Shown here: one piece after another, positions 28,074 to 39,138 of the stretch
Layout: each line of letters begins with the position of its first letter
Numbering within the stretch: the first letter of the stretch is position 1
Assembly: GCA_027013295.1 (NCBI GenBank)
Contig: JALUXP010000023.1
Span: 29,964-93,963, forward strand
DNA from: Sulfurimonas sp.
GTDB taxonomy: Bacteria; Campylobacterota; Campylobacteria; Campylobacterales; Sulfurimonadaceae
DNA: 64,000 nt
Direction: 5' to 3'
Notes under the pieces: generated by a model
The model's input: only the letters and a program-made list of their open reading frames with translations
The model's database searches: none
Told to the model about the DNA's origin: nothing
Made by a program: the position numbers and the translations under genes

Positions 28074-28451
28074 TTAATTTAGCCATGTGATTGCATCATC
28101 ATAATTATCAAAATATTTTATTTCGCCAGATACAAACCAACTACCAATTTTTGCAGCCATTTTTTGCCAATCTTTATTTCCATAAATAGCAATTTTCTCA
28201 AACTCATTACCATGTTTAAGTCCAAGTTTGAAATCATCCCACGCTGCCCTTGGCTCCCATCCATTTAATTCTGTCCCATCAATTAAGGCTTTTACCTTTG
28301 GTTCTTTAACTTCCTCTAAAGCTGCATCAATCATAGGTATGATTATTTCATAATCCTTATGAGTAAGTGTCCCTTGTGGCTTAAGAGATAAAAAGAAGTT
28401 ACCATTAACTCTTTCTATACCGATAGATAATCCATGTCTTTGTAATTTCAT
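28074..28451 (-). CDS. SpoIIAA-like (STAS/SEC14-type) protein
   Basis: GTLTHKDYEIIIPMIDAALEEVKEPKVKALIDGTELNGWEPRAAWDDFKLGLKHGNEFEKIAIYGNKDWQKMAAKIGSWFVSGEIKYFDNYDDAITWL. Confidence 0.85.
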   Translation of the reverse strand: MKLQRHGLSIGIERVNGNFFLSLKPQGTLTHKDYEIIIPMIDAALEEVKEPKVKALIDGTELNGWEPRAAWDDFKLGLKHGNEFEKIAIYGNKDWQKMAAKIGSWFVSGEIKYFDNYDDAITWLN

Positions 28452-28609
28452 TTTGCATTCCTTACTTTAGGTAGTGGTTAAGTTCTACAATTGTAACAAA
28501 GTTTACTTCAAATTTTACTTAGGCACTTAAACCCTCTATTATAAAAAATTGAGTAAAATGTCAAACTTCAATGATGCAAATTTAACAACTTCAATAAAGG
28601 CAAATAGAT

Positions 28610-29938
28610 ATGGTAGAAAGATATTCACGACCAGAGATGGCAGAAAAATGGACACAATATGCACGATATGCTGCATGGTTAGAAGTAGAAAAAGCTGCTG
28701 TAAAAGCTTGGGCTAGACTTGGTAAGATTCCTCAGGATGATGCAGATAAGATTGTAAAAAATGCAACATTCTCAGTAGAACGCATAGAAGAGATAGAAGC
28801 AGTAACGAAGCATGACCTTATCGCTTTTAACACAAGTGTCTCTGAGAGTCTTGGTGATGAGTCACGATGGTTTCATTATGGTATGACATCTTCTGATGCA
28901 GTAGATACTGGTGTAGCACTTCAGATGAGAGACTCACTCAATATTGTTATAGCTGATGTAAAGATGCTTATGGAGTCTATTAAAAAACGGGCGATGGAGC
29001 ACAAGATGACTCTTATGGTCGGTAGAAGTCATGGTATCCACGGAGAGCCTATCACTTTTGGTCTTGCTCTTGCTGTTTGGTATGATGAAGTTGCGCGTCA
29101 CCTTTTAAACCTTGAGCAGACTATGGAAGTGATAGCTGTTGGTCAAATCTCTGGAGCTATGGGTAACTTTGCACATGCACCATTAGAGCTTGAAGAGTAT
29201 GCTATGGAAGAGTTAGGTCTTAAATCAGAGCCATGTTCAAACCAAGTAGTGCATCGTGACCGTTATGCAAGACTTGCTACTGCTTTAGCACTCCTTGCAT
29301 CTTCTGTAGAAAAGTTTGCCGTTGAGATAAGACATCTACAAAGAACAGAAGTATATGAAGCAGAAGAGTTCTTCGCAAAAGGACAAAAAGGGAGTTCAGC
29401 TATGCCACATAAGCGTAACCCTATCTTGAGTGAAAATATCACAGGTCTAGCAAGAATCATACGCGCATACGCAAATCCCGCTATGGAAAATGTAGCACTC
29501 TGGCATGAAAGAGATATTTCTCACTCCTCAACAGAGCGTTTTTGGCTACCTGATGCATTTATCACTATGGACTTTATGCTTCATCGTATGAACAATGTTA
29601 TTGCAAACCTTACAGTATTTCCCCAGAACATGATGAAAAATCTTAACCTTACGGGTGGACTTGTATTTTCTCAGCGTGTATTACTTGAGCTTCCACTTCA
29701 AGGTGTAAGTCGTGAAGATGCGTATAGAATCGTTCAAAGAAATGCTATGAAAGTTTGGCAAGAGATACAAGCTGGTCGTGCAACTACAAATGAGGGTGGA
29801 GAGTCTCTTTATCTTAACCATCTTTTAGCAGATGATGAGTTAAGAGAGTCACTCAGTGAAGAGGCAATTCGTGAGTGTTTTAACTATAGCTACTACACGA
29901 AAAATGTTGATGCCATCTTTAAGAGGGTGTTTGCCTAA
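28610..29938 (+). CDS. purB: Adenylosuccinate lyase
   Basis: HYGMTSSDAVDTG, GRSHGIHGEPITFG, KGSSAMPHKRNPILSENITGLAR. Confidence 0.95.
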   Translation: MVERYSRPEMAEKWTQYARYAAWLEVEKAAVKAWARLGKIPQDDADKIVKNATFSVERIEEIEAVTKHDLIAFNTSVSESLGDESRWFHYGMTSSDAVDTGVALQMRDSLNIVIADVKMLMESIKKRAMEHKMTLMVGRSHGIHGEPITFGLALAVWYDEVARHLLNLEQTMEVIAVGQISGAMGNFAHAPLELEEYAMEELGLKSEPCSNQVVHRDRYARLATALALLASSVEKFAVEIRHLQRTEVYEAEEFFAKGQKGSSAMPHKRNPILSENITGLARIIRAYANPAMENVALWHERDISHSSTERFWLPDAFITMDFMLHRMNNVIANLTVFPQNMMKNLNLTGGLVFSQRVLLELPLQGVSREDAYRIVQRNAMKVWQEIQAGRATTNEGGESLYLNHLLADDELRESLSEEAIRECFNYSYYTKNVDAIFKRVFA

Positions 29939-30046
29939 AATAATTCAAAAATTTCAACTAAAAATTATCCTTATTTCGATAAAATCTACAACTTAAATCT
30001 TCGAATATTTCGATAGTCAAATAGTTATAATTTATTAGGGAAGTAC

Positions 30047-32410
30047 ATGATCACAATTATAAAACGAAATGGTAGAACAGAACCATTGGATATCTCAAAA
30101 ATTCAAAAATACACATCTGCAGCTGTTAAAGACTTAGCCAATGTGAGTCAAAGTGAACTTGAAGTTGATGCACAGATTCAATTTCGTGATGGGATAACCT
30201 CTAAAGAGATTCAACAAACACTTATCAAAACGGCTGTTGACAAGATAGATATTGATGCTCCTAACTGGACTTTTGTTGCATCAAGGCTTTTCATATTTAA
30301 TCTTTACCATCAAGTCAATGGTTTTACTGGCTACTGCTCACTTGAGAATTATTTTGACCGTGGTGTTAAAAATGGTCGTATCCTTTTAGGCTTAAAAGAG
30401 ATGTATGACCTTGAAAGACTTGAAAAAGAGTTAGTGCCTGATAGAGATTTTCAGTTTAACTATCTTGGTGTAAAAACTCTTTACGATAGATATCTCATAA
30501 AAGATAGTGATGGCAACCCTATAGAACTCCCCCAACACATGTTTATGGCTATTGCAATGTTTCTAGCACAACGGGAAAAGAACAGAGAAGAGTGGGCTAT
30601 CAAGTTTTACCATATGATAAGTCAGTTTGAAGTGATGTTAGCGACACCTACACTCTCTAATGCCAGAACAACAAGGCATCAACTCTCCTCATGCTACATC
30701 GGTTCTACCCCTGATAACATCGAAGGTATCTTTGACTCTTACCAAGAGATGGCGATGCTAAGCAAATTTGGTGGAGGTATCGGTTGGGATTGGACTGGTA
30801 TCAGAAGTATGGGTTCATTTATAGATGGACATAAAAATGCAGCTGGTGGGACTGTCCCATTTCTCAAAATCACAAATGACATTGCTATTGCCGTAGATCA
30901 ACTAGGAACTCGTAAAGGTGCTATCGCTGTATATATGGAGCCATGGCATATCGACATCAATGACTTCCTAGATCTCAAGAAAAACTCAGGAGAGGAGCGT
31001 CGCCGTGCCCACGATCTTTTCCCAGCAATGTGGCTTAATGACATCTTCATGGAGCGTGTCCAACAGGATGCTATCTGGACCCTTTTTGACCCTTATGATG
31101 TTCGTGACCTAACAGAGCTTCATGGTGCAGAGTTTACAGCAAGATATGTCGAGTATGAAAATGATGACTCTATCATAAAAGAGCGTATCAAAGCAAAAGA
31201 TCTATGGAAAAAGATTTTAACCTCTTATTTTGAAACGGGTTCACCTTTCCTTTGTTTCAAAGATAATGCAAATAGAGCAAATCCAAATTCCCATAAGGGT
31301 GTCATCAGAAGTTCAAACCTCTGTACCGAGATATTTCAAAATACAAATCCAAATCGCTATAAGATAAAATTTATCTTTGAAAATGCAGAGAGCATCTCCT
31401 ATGAAGAGGATGAGATAGTCAAAGTTGATAGTGGTTTAGAAAAACCAGCGAAAAAAGTAACAGCTCTTGACTCCATAGGTGGACTCCCTATCTATGTAGT
31501 GGAAAAAGAGAAGATAAATGGAGATACCGCTGTGTGTAATCTCGCATCAGTAAATCTTTCACGCATCAATACAAAAGAAGATATAGACCGTATCGTTCCA
31601 ACTGCTGTTCGATGCTTGGACAATGTGATAGACCTAAACTTCTACCCTATTGAAAAAGTAAAACGGACAAACCTCAAGTCTCGCTCTATTGGGCTGGGTG
31701 TTATGGGTGAGGCACAGATGTTAGCTGAGTCTGGCATAGTATGGGGGAGTCAAGAACACTTTGACAAGATAGATGAGGTGATGGAAGCTGTTTGTTATAA
31801 CACGGTAAGTGCATCATCGGATCTTGCAGTAGAAAAGGGATGTTATGCTGACTATGAAGGTTCAAAATGGTCACAAGGTATCATGCCACAAGATCACGCA
31901 ACCGCAGAGGTTATCAACCTAGTTGATCGTGGTGGACTCTTTGCTTCTGTTTATGAATGGGATGAACTTCGCTCAAAAGTAAAAAAACAAGGGATGAGAA
32001 ATGGTTATCTTATGGCAGTCGCTCCAACCTCTTCCATCTCTATTCTTACAGGGACAACGCAGGCAATTGAGCCAGTATTTAAACGCAAATGGTTTGAAGA
32101 AAATTTAAGTGGACTTATCCCTGTTGTTGTTCCAAAACTCTCTCCTGAGACTTGGGCTTATTACACACCTGCTTATGAACTTAACCAAACTGTACTCATC
32201 AAAGCAGCTGCTATCCGTCAAAAATGGATAGACCAAGGACAATCGCTCAACATCTTTATCACTTTAGATAAAGCTAGCGGAAAATACCTCAATGAGATCT
32301 ATATGCTTGCATGGAAACTTGGGCTTAAGTCAACTTACTATCTCCGCTCACAATCTCCAGAGATTTCTGATGTTGAAGACAGAAGTATGGAGTGTGTAGG
32401 TTGTCAATAG
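30047..32410 (+). CDS. nrdA: Class I ribonucleotide reductase alpha subunit
   Basis: ATP cone KRNGRTEPLDISKIQKYT; NLCTEI, C-terminal MECVGCQ. Confidence 0.95.
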   Translation: MITIIKRNGRTEPLDISKIQKYTSAAVKDLANVSQSELEVDAQIQFRDGITSKEIQQTLIKTAVDKIDIDAPNWTFVASRLFIFNLYHQVNGFTGYCSLENYFDRGVKNGRILLGLKEMYDLERLEKELVPDRDFQFNYLGVKTLYDRYLIKDSDGNPIELPQHMFMAIAMFLAQREKNREEWAIKFYHMISQFEVMLATPTLSNARTTRHQLSSCYIGSTPDNIEGIFDSYQEMAMLSKFGGGIGWDWTGIRSMGSFIDGHKNAAGGTVPFLKITNDIAIAVDQLGTRKGAIAVYMEPWHIDINDFLDLKKNSGEERRRAHDLFPAMWLNDIFMERVQQDAIWTLFDPYDVRDLTELHGAEFTARYVEYENDDSIIKERIKAKDLWKKILTSYFETGSPFLCFKDNANRANPNSHKGVIRSSNLCTEIFQNTNPNRYKIKFIFENAESISYEEDEIVKVDSGLEKPAKKVTALDSIGGLPIYVVEKEKINGDTAVCNLASVNLSRINTKEDIDRIVPTAVRCLDNVIDLNFYPIEKVKRTNLKSRSIGLGVMGEAQMLAESGIVWGSQEHFDKIDEVMEAVCYNTVSASSDLAVEKGCYADYEGSKWSQGIMPQDHATAEVINLVDRGGLFASVYEWDELRSKVKKQGMRNGYLMAVAPTSSISILTGTTQAIEPVFKRKWFEENLSGLIPVVVPKLSPETWAYYTPAYELNQTVLIKAAAIRQKWIDQGQSLNIFITLDKASGKYLNEIYMLAWKLGLKSTYYLRSQSPEISDVEDRSMECVGCQ

Positions 32411-32411
32411 G

Positions 32412-32750
32412 ATGAAACCCTTACACCCAAATGATTTAAAAAGCTTTTTAAACAGATTTGATGACTTTAAGGGTTCTGAATTTAGACACTTAGAGATTCT
32501 CTCTCCTACTAGTTTCATAATCACTTTAGCAACACAAGATAGTGCTAGGGGATATGACTGGATAAGTGTAGACCTTGAATTTTCCGATGCTAATGCTGCA
32601 AACCTACTCGATAATTCTAAGCTTACCCTCATTGATATGACCGATGGTGTGGAAATTTCCCATCATGGTACTAATTTTGCTTTTAGTATTCTAAAATCAA
32701 CATTCTTTATCGAATGTGTATATATTAAGTACCAAGAGGGTGCATTTTAA
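32412..32750 (+). CDS. Conserved hypothetical protein
   Basis: 112-aa ORF one nucleotide after nrdA stop, likely cotranscribed. Confidence 0.6.
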   Translation: MKPLHPNDLKSFLNRFDDFKGSEFRHLEILSPTSFIITLATQDSARGYDWISVDLEFSDANAANLLDNSKLTLIDMTDGVEISHHGTNFAFSILKSTFFIECVYIKYQEGAF

Positions 32751-32760
32751 AGGAGAGTTA

Positions 32761-33147
32761 ATGAGTTATGAAATAAAGAGTCCAATATTGGGTTTTGAGA
32801 ATATGATGAATGTCGAAATCAAAGATACTGATGAGATGTTTTCAACTATGTATGATGCCAAGAACAAAGATATATCTTTTACCATAGTAAATCCATATAT
32901 TCTCAGAGAGTATTCATTTGATGTGCCTACAGATGTAAGAATCTTGCTAGAGATTAAAGATAACTCTAACTTAAGTGTTTATAACATAACACTTATACAA
33001 AATCCGTTAGAGAGTTCTACTATTAACTTCTTAGCCCCAATCATCGTGAACAATGATAACAAAAGAATAGCTCAGATTGTACTAAGTAAAGAGAGACATC
33101 CTAATTTTGGAATGCTAGAAAGCATAGAATCATTTGGTAAAAAATAG
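32761..33147 (+). CDS. fliW: Flagellar assembly factor FliW (start corrected to ATG 32761)
   Basis: SPILGFENMMNVEIKDTDEMFSTM...FTIVNPYILREYSFDVP...NPLESSTINFLAPIIVNNDNKRIAQIVL. Confidence 0.9.
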   Translation: MSYEIKSPILGFENMMNVEIKDTDEMFSTMYDAKNKDISFTIVNPYILREYSFDVPTDVRILLEIKDNSNLSVYNITLIQNPLESSTINFLAPIIVNNDNKRIAQIVLSKERHPNFGMLESIESFGKK

Positions 33148-33243
33148 CCTTCTTGTTTACCATTTGTTAGGTAAACATTAGGTTTTCATATACTTTTGCG
33201 TTATAAACTTCTTTAAGTAAATTATTTTATTTAAAGGAAAAAC

Positions 33244-34626
33244 ATGAAAAAAACATTATTAATACTTACATTAACTTTGGCAATGTCACTTATGGCAGAC
33301 ACTGTCAAGTTTAAATACTCTCAAAATGATACAAGAAAATTTCCAGCACAGCAAGACTATATTCTCTCTTACGCAAACATCTTGGACAAAGTAAAAACTA
33401 GTGTGGTGAACATATCTATCAAGAAAAGTGTCACCACAAATGCACAAAATCCAATGATGAACAACCCCTTCTTTCGTGAATTTTTTAGAAATCAACGAAA
33501 TATCCCAAAAGAAAGAATACAAAGAGCTCTTGGGAGTGGCGTTATTATCTCTAAAGATGGTTATATCATAACAAACAACCATGTAGTAGATGGAGCAGAT
33601 GAGATAGTTGTCAACTTAGTCAATGATAAAAAAGAATACAAAGCAAAACTCATAGGTAAAGATAAAAAAAGTGACTTAGCAGTTATCAAGATAGAAGCAA
33701 AGAACCTTAATGCAGTAACCTTTTACAACTCCGATAAAGTAAGAGTAGGTGATGTTGTTTTTGCTCTTGGAAATCCTTTTGGATTACATGAAACAACAAC
33801 ACAAGGTATAGTGTCTGCAACAAGAAGAACTGGCGTTGGTATAACAGAATATGAAAACTTTATACAAACAGATGCTTCGATCAACCCTGGAAACTCAGGA
33901 GGAGCTCTTATAAACTCTAAAGGTGATCTTATAGGTATTAACTCTGCCATCCTTTCAAAAAGTGGAGGTAATGTAGGCATCGGTTTTGCTATCCCCTCAA
34001 ATATGGTTACAACAGTCGCGAAACAACTCATAGAAAATGGTAAATATACTCGTGCTTACTTAGGTGTAGCCATCTCTGATGTGAGTGAAAGCATGAGTAG
34101 CTTTTATAATAATAACTATGGTGCACTTATAACAGCTGTAGAGGAAGATACGCCTGCGAAGAAAGCTGGTCTTAAAAGAGGTGACCTCATAGTAGCATTA
34201 AATAATATAGAGATAAAAAGTGCTAGTGGACTTAAAAACAAAGTAGGCTCATTAGCGCCCAATACGGAAGTAACTATCAAGGTCTTACGAGATAAAAAGT
34301 TAAAAACATTTGATGTAAAACTTGGTGAATTGAGCGGTGTTAGTCCTGATGGGAATGTTAGTTATGCAGGTTTGGAAGTACAAAATATCACTCCACAACT
34401 AAGAACGCAACTTAGAGTATCTCCAAATGTAAATGGCGTGTTAGTTAGTCGTGTTGACCCTACATCAAAAGCTGGGCAACTTGGTGTGTCAAAAGGCGAT
34501 ATAATAATTCAAGTAGAAAACAAAGAGATTAAAAATCTTGGTGAATTTAAAAAAGCAACAAAAACAAAAACAAAAAAACGCATTTATATCTACCGAAGAG
34601 GTGGAGTTTTTGCAGTAGTGTTATAG
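33244..34626 (+). CDS. degP: DegP/HtrA (Do) family serine protease
   Basis: GSGVIISKDGYIITNNHVV, DLAVIKI, SINPGNSGGALIN, two PDZ domains. Confidence 0.93.
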   Translation: MKKTLLILTLTLAMSLMADTVKFKYSQNDTRKFPAQQDYILSYANILDKVKTSVVNISIKKSVTTNAQNPMMNNPFFREFFRNQRNIPKERIQRALGSGVIISKDGYIITNNHVVDGADEIVVNLVNDKKEYKAKLIGKDKKSDLAVIKIEAKNLNAVTFYNSDKVRVGDVVFALGNPFGLHETTTQGIVSATRRTGVGITEYENFIQTDASINPGNSGGALINSKGDLIGINSAILSKSGGNVGIGFAIPSNMVTTVAKQLIENGKYTRAYLGVAISDVSESMSSFYNNNYGALITAVEEDTPAKKAGLKRGDLIVALNNIEIKSASGLKNKVGSLAPNTEVTIKVLRDKKLKTFDVKLGELSGVSPDGNVSYAGLEVQNITPQLRTQLRVSPNVNGVLVSRVDPTSKAGQLGVSKGDIIIQVENKEIKNLGEFKKATKTKTKKRIYIYRRGGVFAVVL

Positions 34627-34755
34627 TTTGTTCTGTAAATTGCAAGGTTTGACTCAGAAAATTTTTGGATTTAGACGAAAAAGTTAGGTAAAAAAAATGT
34701 TATAATAATATCTTATAGAAATAGAAGGGTAAATAGATTACACGGAAAAAAGAAA

Positions 34756-37700
34756 ATGGCAAGAAAAACATATGGAACAACAATCTGGGGAGTAGCTTTT
34801 TTAAAGGCTATTGAAAGAGAAACTGATTCAGGTAGACTGAGTCGTGGGAAAAGTTATGCTAATACAGGAAAAGTGTACGATATCAAACTTCAAGATAAAC
34901 GCATTGCTGCAAAAGTAAGCGGTAACTATCAACCTTTTTACCAGACAGCACTTAACTTTACCCCATTTGTAAAAGGTGATAAGCAGTTTATCATAGATCA
35001 CATTGATGAGAATCCTCTTATTTTAGCAGAGATTATGAATGCAAAACTTTCACCCGAACTGTTGGACTTTTTGAGGAAGAATGAAATTGATCTTTTTCAT
35101 GGCTTTGATATGCAGTGTACATGCCCTGATTTTTATGGTGATTATGCTTGTAAGCATATTGCTGGACTCTACTTTATACTTGTTAATGAGATAGATAAAA
35201 ATCCATTTCTACTTTTTGCCCTGCGAGGTCTAGATCTTATAAAGCACTACAACATCCAAAAAGATTTAGAGATACCCTACCCCATAAAAATAGAGTATAA
35301 GGCAAAAGAGAATGCTCTTGAAAAAGTTAAAGATTCAAATTTAGATTTTACGCTCTTACAACTTCCAAATCAAAAGAATTTTATCCTATCTATTTTAGAA
35401 TCTAATCCTCAATTTGCACCTATTGACTATAGGGAAGTGTTAGAAGAATTTTATAAAAAAACAGCAAAAGAGTTGCCACTTGTAATCTCTGCTGTGCATA
35501 ATGAAGATATTACAATTATTCAAAGAATACTACAAGAAGCAGAAATCTCTATAGAATTCTTCAAAGATATTACAAATACTAACTTTCAAGTTGCATCAAA
35601 TCTATTGGGTTTAGCTGATGTTAGCAAGGCGTTTCAGCCATACATAGAGATAGATACAAAAAATAGTATTACCATCACTCCAACACAGCTTTTTAACCTT
35701 TTCATATCGTTTGAAGATGATAAGGGTAGTGATATGTACCGTTATCTTTTTTATCTCTACCGTGTGGCTTATATTGTTTTGCAAAGTAGTGCTTTTATCC
35801 CCTCTGTGTATGATGAAAAAGGTTTTTTTAAAATATTTTATAAACCTATCTTCTCATTGGAAATCATAAAAGAGCAACTCAAACATCTCTCAAATATAGC
35901 TCCAACTTTGGCTAGATTTGAAAAAAAAGAGTTAACACAGCTCTCTCAAACACAAATGCTACTCTCAGCAGTTCTCAGTGATATTGTTCCACATTTTAAC
36001 TTTATACATAAAAAACTCAAAAACAATCCACCCCCTATCTCATCTACTTTCTTCGGGGCAAAGAGCTATAAGGTTAACAGTTTTGAGGAAAAAAATCTTG
36101 CTCTAAGTATTAACAACTATTTTGCAGTGTTTGAGATAATACAGAGTGAGTATAGATACAAACTCTTTATCAAAAAAGAGGATGAGAGCAATGATAAATA
36201 TGCCCTTTCATTTCAAGTTGAGGAGCAGAAATCTCAAACAAACTATTTACTAAGAGATGCTATAAAACACTACAACAAGATGCATATCCTGCGTTTTGTC
36301 TCCTTTTTACAAGCTTTTCTTTCACAAGTTGCCCTACTCTTGCAAAAAGAGAAGATTCTGCTCTCACAAGAGATTTTAGAAGAGTTTCTACTACGAACAG
36401 CGACTATTATCTCAAATCTTGGGGTAGATGTCATCTTGCCAAAAGAGTTAAGAAATCTTCTTAAGCCAAAACTCTCTCTTAAAGTCAAAAACAACGGCTC
36501 AAAAAGCTTGCAATCATTTTTTACTCTTGATGGTATGCTTGAGTACGATTGGCAGATAGCAATTGGTGATACATTTGTAAGTGTGAGTGAATTTGAGATG
36601 CTTTTAGCAAATGCAGGCGAACTTATAGCCTTTAAAGATAACTTTGTAGTGATAAGTGCAGAGGAAGCAAAAGCACTCTTTGCTCAAATCAATCGTAAAA
36701 CTAAACTCAATAAGTTTGATATTCTTCAAGCAAAACTAAGCGGTGAAGCTGAGTTTGATATAGATTTGGAAAACTTTTTTGAGCAGATACTCAGTGTGAG
36801 AAGCGTTACACTACCAGAATCACTCCAAGCCAACTTAAGAGAATATCAGCAAAGAGGTTTTGAGTGGAATATCAATAATCTTTTAAATGGCTTTGGGACA
36901 ATTCTTGCCGATGATATGGGGCTTGGTAAAACTATTCAAGCTATTACAACCCTACTCTATCTCAAAGAGAATGGTTACATAAAAAAGAGAATTGTTGTTG
37001 TCGTTCCAACATCGCTACTCAGTAACTGGGAGAAAGAGATAGAGAAGTTTGCACCTACGCTTACATACTTCTCTTATTATGGCACTAAACGCATAATCCA
37101 AGAGAGTGATATTTTACTCACAAGTTATGACATAGCAAGAAGAGATAGTGATGTACTCAAAAAAGTGGGCATTGACTGCCTCATTATAGATGAAGCACAA
37201 AAAATCAAAAATAGTGATACCACCATTGCAAAAACACTCAAATCTTTTAAAGCAAAATATAAAATGGCCTTGAGCGGTACACCAGTGGAAAATAACCTTA
37301 GCGAACTTTGGAGCCTCTTTGATTTTACTCTTCCCAAATATTTAAAATCTCTCAAAGAGTTCACTAAAAACTATGCACAAGATATAGAGATAAACAAAGA
37401 TAGGCAAAAGATAAAAAAACTCAAACAGATTACAGCACCTTTTATGTTACGCCGACTTAAAACCGACAAGAGCATCATCAATGACCTTCCAGATAAAATT
37501 GTCATCGATGAATATGCGACTATGACTAAAGAACAGGCAAGTCTTTATGAGAGTGTTGTTAGTGAGAGTATGAAGCGATTAGATGAGGGTGATGCTAAAG
37601 GGCTTATCTTTAAGCTCATTATTTCGCTCAAACAAATCTGTAATCATCCTAGAAACTTTGACAAGAAAAGTCCTCTTAAAAAAGAGCTTTCAGGAAAAAG

Positions 37701-38217
37701 TGAACTTCTCCTTACTCTTCTTGATACTATATTGCAAAAAGATGAAAAAGTTTTAATTTTTACACAATATGTAGAGATGGGAAATATTTTAGTGAAACTT
37801 ATCCAAGAAGAACTCTATACAGAGCCACTTTATCTTAAAGGCGATATGAGCAAAAAGCAAAGAGAAGAGACTGTAGAAAAATTTCAAACTGACAACAGAT
37901 ATAAAATCTTTATCCTCTCTTTAAAAGCTGGAGGTACTGGACTTAACCTAACCGCTGCAAATCATGTCATCCATTATGATCTGTGGTTTAATCCTGCAGT
38001 AGAAAATCAAGCAACAGACAGAGCCTTTAGAATAGGACAAACAAAAAAAGTAACAGTGCATAGATTTATCACAAAAAATAGTTTTGAGGAAAAAATAGAT
38101 AAAATGATACAAGCAAAAAAAGAGCTCTCAGATTTAAGTGTCAATATTGGTGAGAGTTGGCTCAAAGATATGGATATTGAAGAGATTAAAAGTGTATTTA
38201 AAGGGTCAGGCACTTAA
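34756..38217 (+). CDS. SNF2-family helicase with N-terminal SWIM zinc finger
   Basis: SWIM CTCPDFYGDYACKHIAG; DDMGLGKTIQAITTLL, DEAQKIKN, FTQYVEMGNILVKL, FNPAVENQATDRAFRIGQ. Confidence 0.93.
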   Translation: MARKTYGTTIWGVAFLKAIERETDSGRLSRGKSYANTGKVYDIKLQDKRIAAKVSGNYQPFYQTALNFTPFVKGDKQFIIDHIDENPLILAEIMNAKLSPELLDFLRKNEIDLFHGFDMQCTCPDFYGDYACKHIAGLYFILVNEIDKNPFLLFALRGLDLIKHYNIQKDLEIPYPIKIEYKAKENALEKVKDSNLDFTLLQLPNQKNFILSILESNPQFAPIDYREVLEEFYKKTAKELPLVISAVHNEDITIIQRILQEAEISIEFFKDITNTNFQVASNLLGLADVSKAFQPYIEIDTKNSITITPTQLFNLFISFEDDKGSDMYRYLFYLYRVAYIVLQSSAFIPSVYDEKGFFKIFYKPIFSLEIIKEQLKHLSNIAPTLARFEKKELTQLSQTQMLLSAVLSDIVPHFNFIHKKLKNNPPPISSTFFGAKSYKVNSFEEKNLALSINNYFAVFEIIQSEYRYKLFIKKEDESNDKYALSFQVEEQKSQTNYLLRDAIKHYNKMHILRFVSFLQAFLSQVALLLQKEKILLSQEILEEFLLRTATIISNLGVDVILPKELRNLLKPKLSLKVKNNGSKSLQSFFTLDGMLEYDWQIAIGDTFVSVSEFEMLLANAGELIAFKDNFVVISAEEAKALFAQINRKTKLNKFDILQAKLSGEAEFDIDLENFFEQILSVRSVTLPESLQANLREYQQRGFEWNINNLLNGFGTILADDMGLGKTIQAITTLLYLKENGYIKKRIVVVVPTSLLSNWEKEIEKFAPTLTYFSYYGTKRIIQESDILLTSYDIARRDSDVLKKVGIDCLIIDEAQKIKNSDTTIAKTLKSFKAKYKMALSGTPVENNLSELWSLFDFTLPKYLKSLKEFTKNYAQDIEINKDRQKIKKLKQITAPFMLRRLKTDKSIINDLPDKIVIDEYATMTKEQASLYESVVSESMKRLDEGDAKGLIFKLIISLKQICNHPRNFDKKSPLKKELSGKSELLLTLLDTILQKDEKVLIFTQYVEMGNILVKLIQEELYTEPLYLKGDMSKKQREETVEKFQTDNRYKIFILSLKAGGTGLNLTAANHVIHYDLWFNPAVENQATDRAFRIGQTKKVTVHRFITKNSFEEKIDKMIQAKKELSDLSVNIGESWLKDMDIEEIKSVFKGSGT

Positions 38218-38373
38218 AGCGGGGTTGTTAGCAAGTAGAGTATTTTTTTTTGCATAAAAAAGTTTAATTCATTTACTCTTGTTTGGCTATACTACCTACA
38301 TGCTTGTTTGAGACTAAAAATAGCTACCTACAAGTTGCTAAATATGACATTAAAAGAAATTAGAAGGAGTATT

Positions 38374-39138
38374 ATGAGCGAACTTACTGAAGGATACTTG
38401 GGCATAACAGCTAGCGGAGGAAAGAGTAGAGTACCAGCAAAACTGGATTATATTCAAAGTTTTACGGGTGGTTTTTTAGCACTCTTTATGTGGGGGCATA
38501 TGTTGCTTGTCTCCTCTATCCTCATTTCAAACGATTTTATGTACTCAGTTACAAAAACTCTTGAAGGCAACTTTATCATAGACGGTGGGAGTCCACTTCT
38601 TGTTAGTATTTTTGCTTTTATCATTTTTATCATTTTTGTTGTTCATGCGACAATGGGCATTAGAAAAATGCCTGCAAACTTTAAACAGTACCAAGTCTTA
38701 AGAGCCCACGCAAAGAGTCTAAGACATGGTGACACAAACCTTTGGCTTACACAAGCTTTTACGGGTTTTGTGATGTTATTCTTAGGCTCAGTACATTTAT
38801 ACATCATGATGACTAACTCTTCAGATATTGGTCCATACTCTTCTGCTGATAGAGTCTGGAGTGAATGGATGTGGCCTTTATATATTTTACTTCTTTTAGC
38901 TGTCGAATTTCATGGTACTATTGGTTTGTATAGATTGAGTGTAAAATGGGGTTGGTTTGATGGTAAAAATCCTCGTTCAACTAGGGTACGGCTCAAACGA
39001 CTTAAGTGGATATTAACAGTATTTTTTTTAATTCTCGGTTTTGCTTCTCTTGTAGCGTATATTAAAATCGGCATAGAGCATGTAGATCATGTAGGAGAAA
39101 AGTATATACCCACTTCTCTTACGCAAGGAGCAATATAA
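38374..39138 (+). CDS. frdC: Fumarate reductase cytochrome b subunit (start ATG 38374)
   Basis: Multi-TM; precedes frd[38 protein letters not shown] before ATG 38374. Confidence 0.9.
   Translation: MSELTEGYLGITASGGKSRVPAKLDYIQSFTGGFLALFMWGHMLLVSSILISNDFMYSVTKTLEGNFIIDGGSPLLVSIFAFIIFIIFVVHATMGIRKMPANFKQYQVLRAHAKSLRHGDTNLWLTQAFTGFVMLFLGSVHLYIMMTNSSDIGPYSSADRVWSEWMWPLYILLLLAVEFHGTIGLYRLSVKWGWFDGKNPRSTRVRLKRLKWILTVFFLILGFASLVAYIKIGIEHVDHVGEKYIPTSLTQGAI

Noticed and set aside
27994-28086. ORF-track extension of nosL to 28086 (MAKLSKRADKKNLNF...)
   Set aside because: A lipoprotein signal with lipobox starts at the internal Met (27993), and the extension would cover the FNR box and -10 and overlap the SpoIIAA-like gene.
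33783-33800. TTACATGAAACA half-site in degP and a similar one near 60346-60356
   Set aside because: Only one half of the parS palindrome is intact (about 13/16 matches), compatible with chance in AT-rich DNA.
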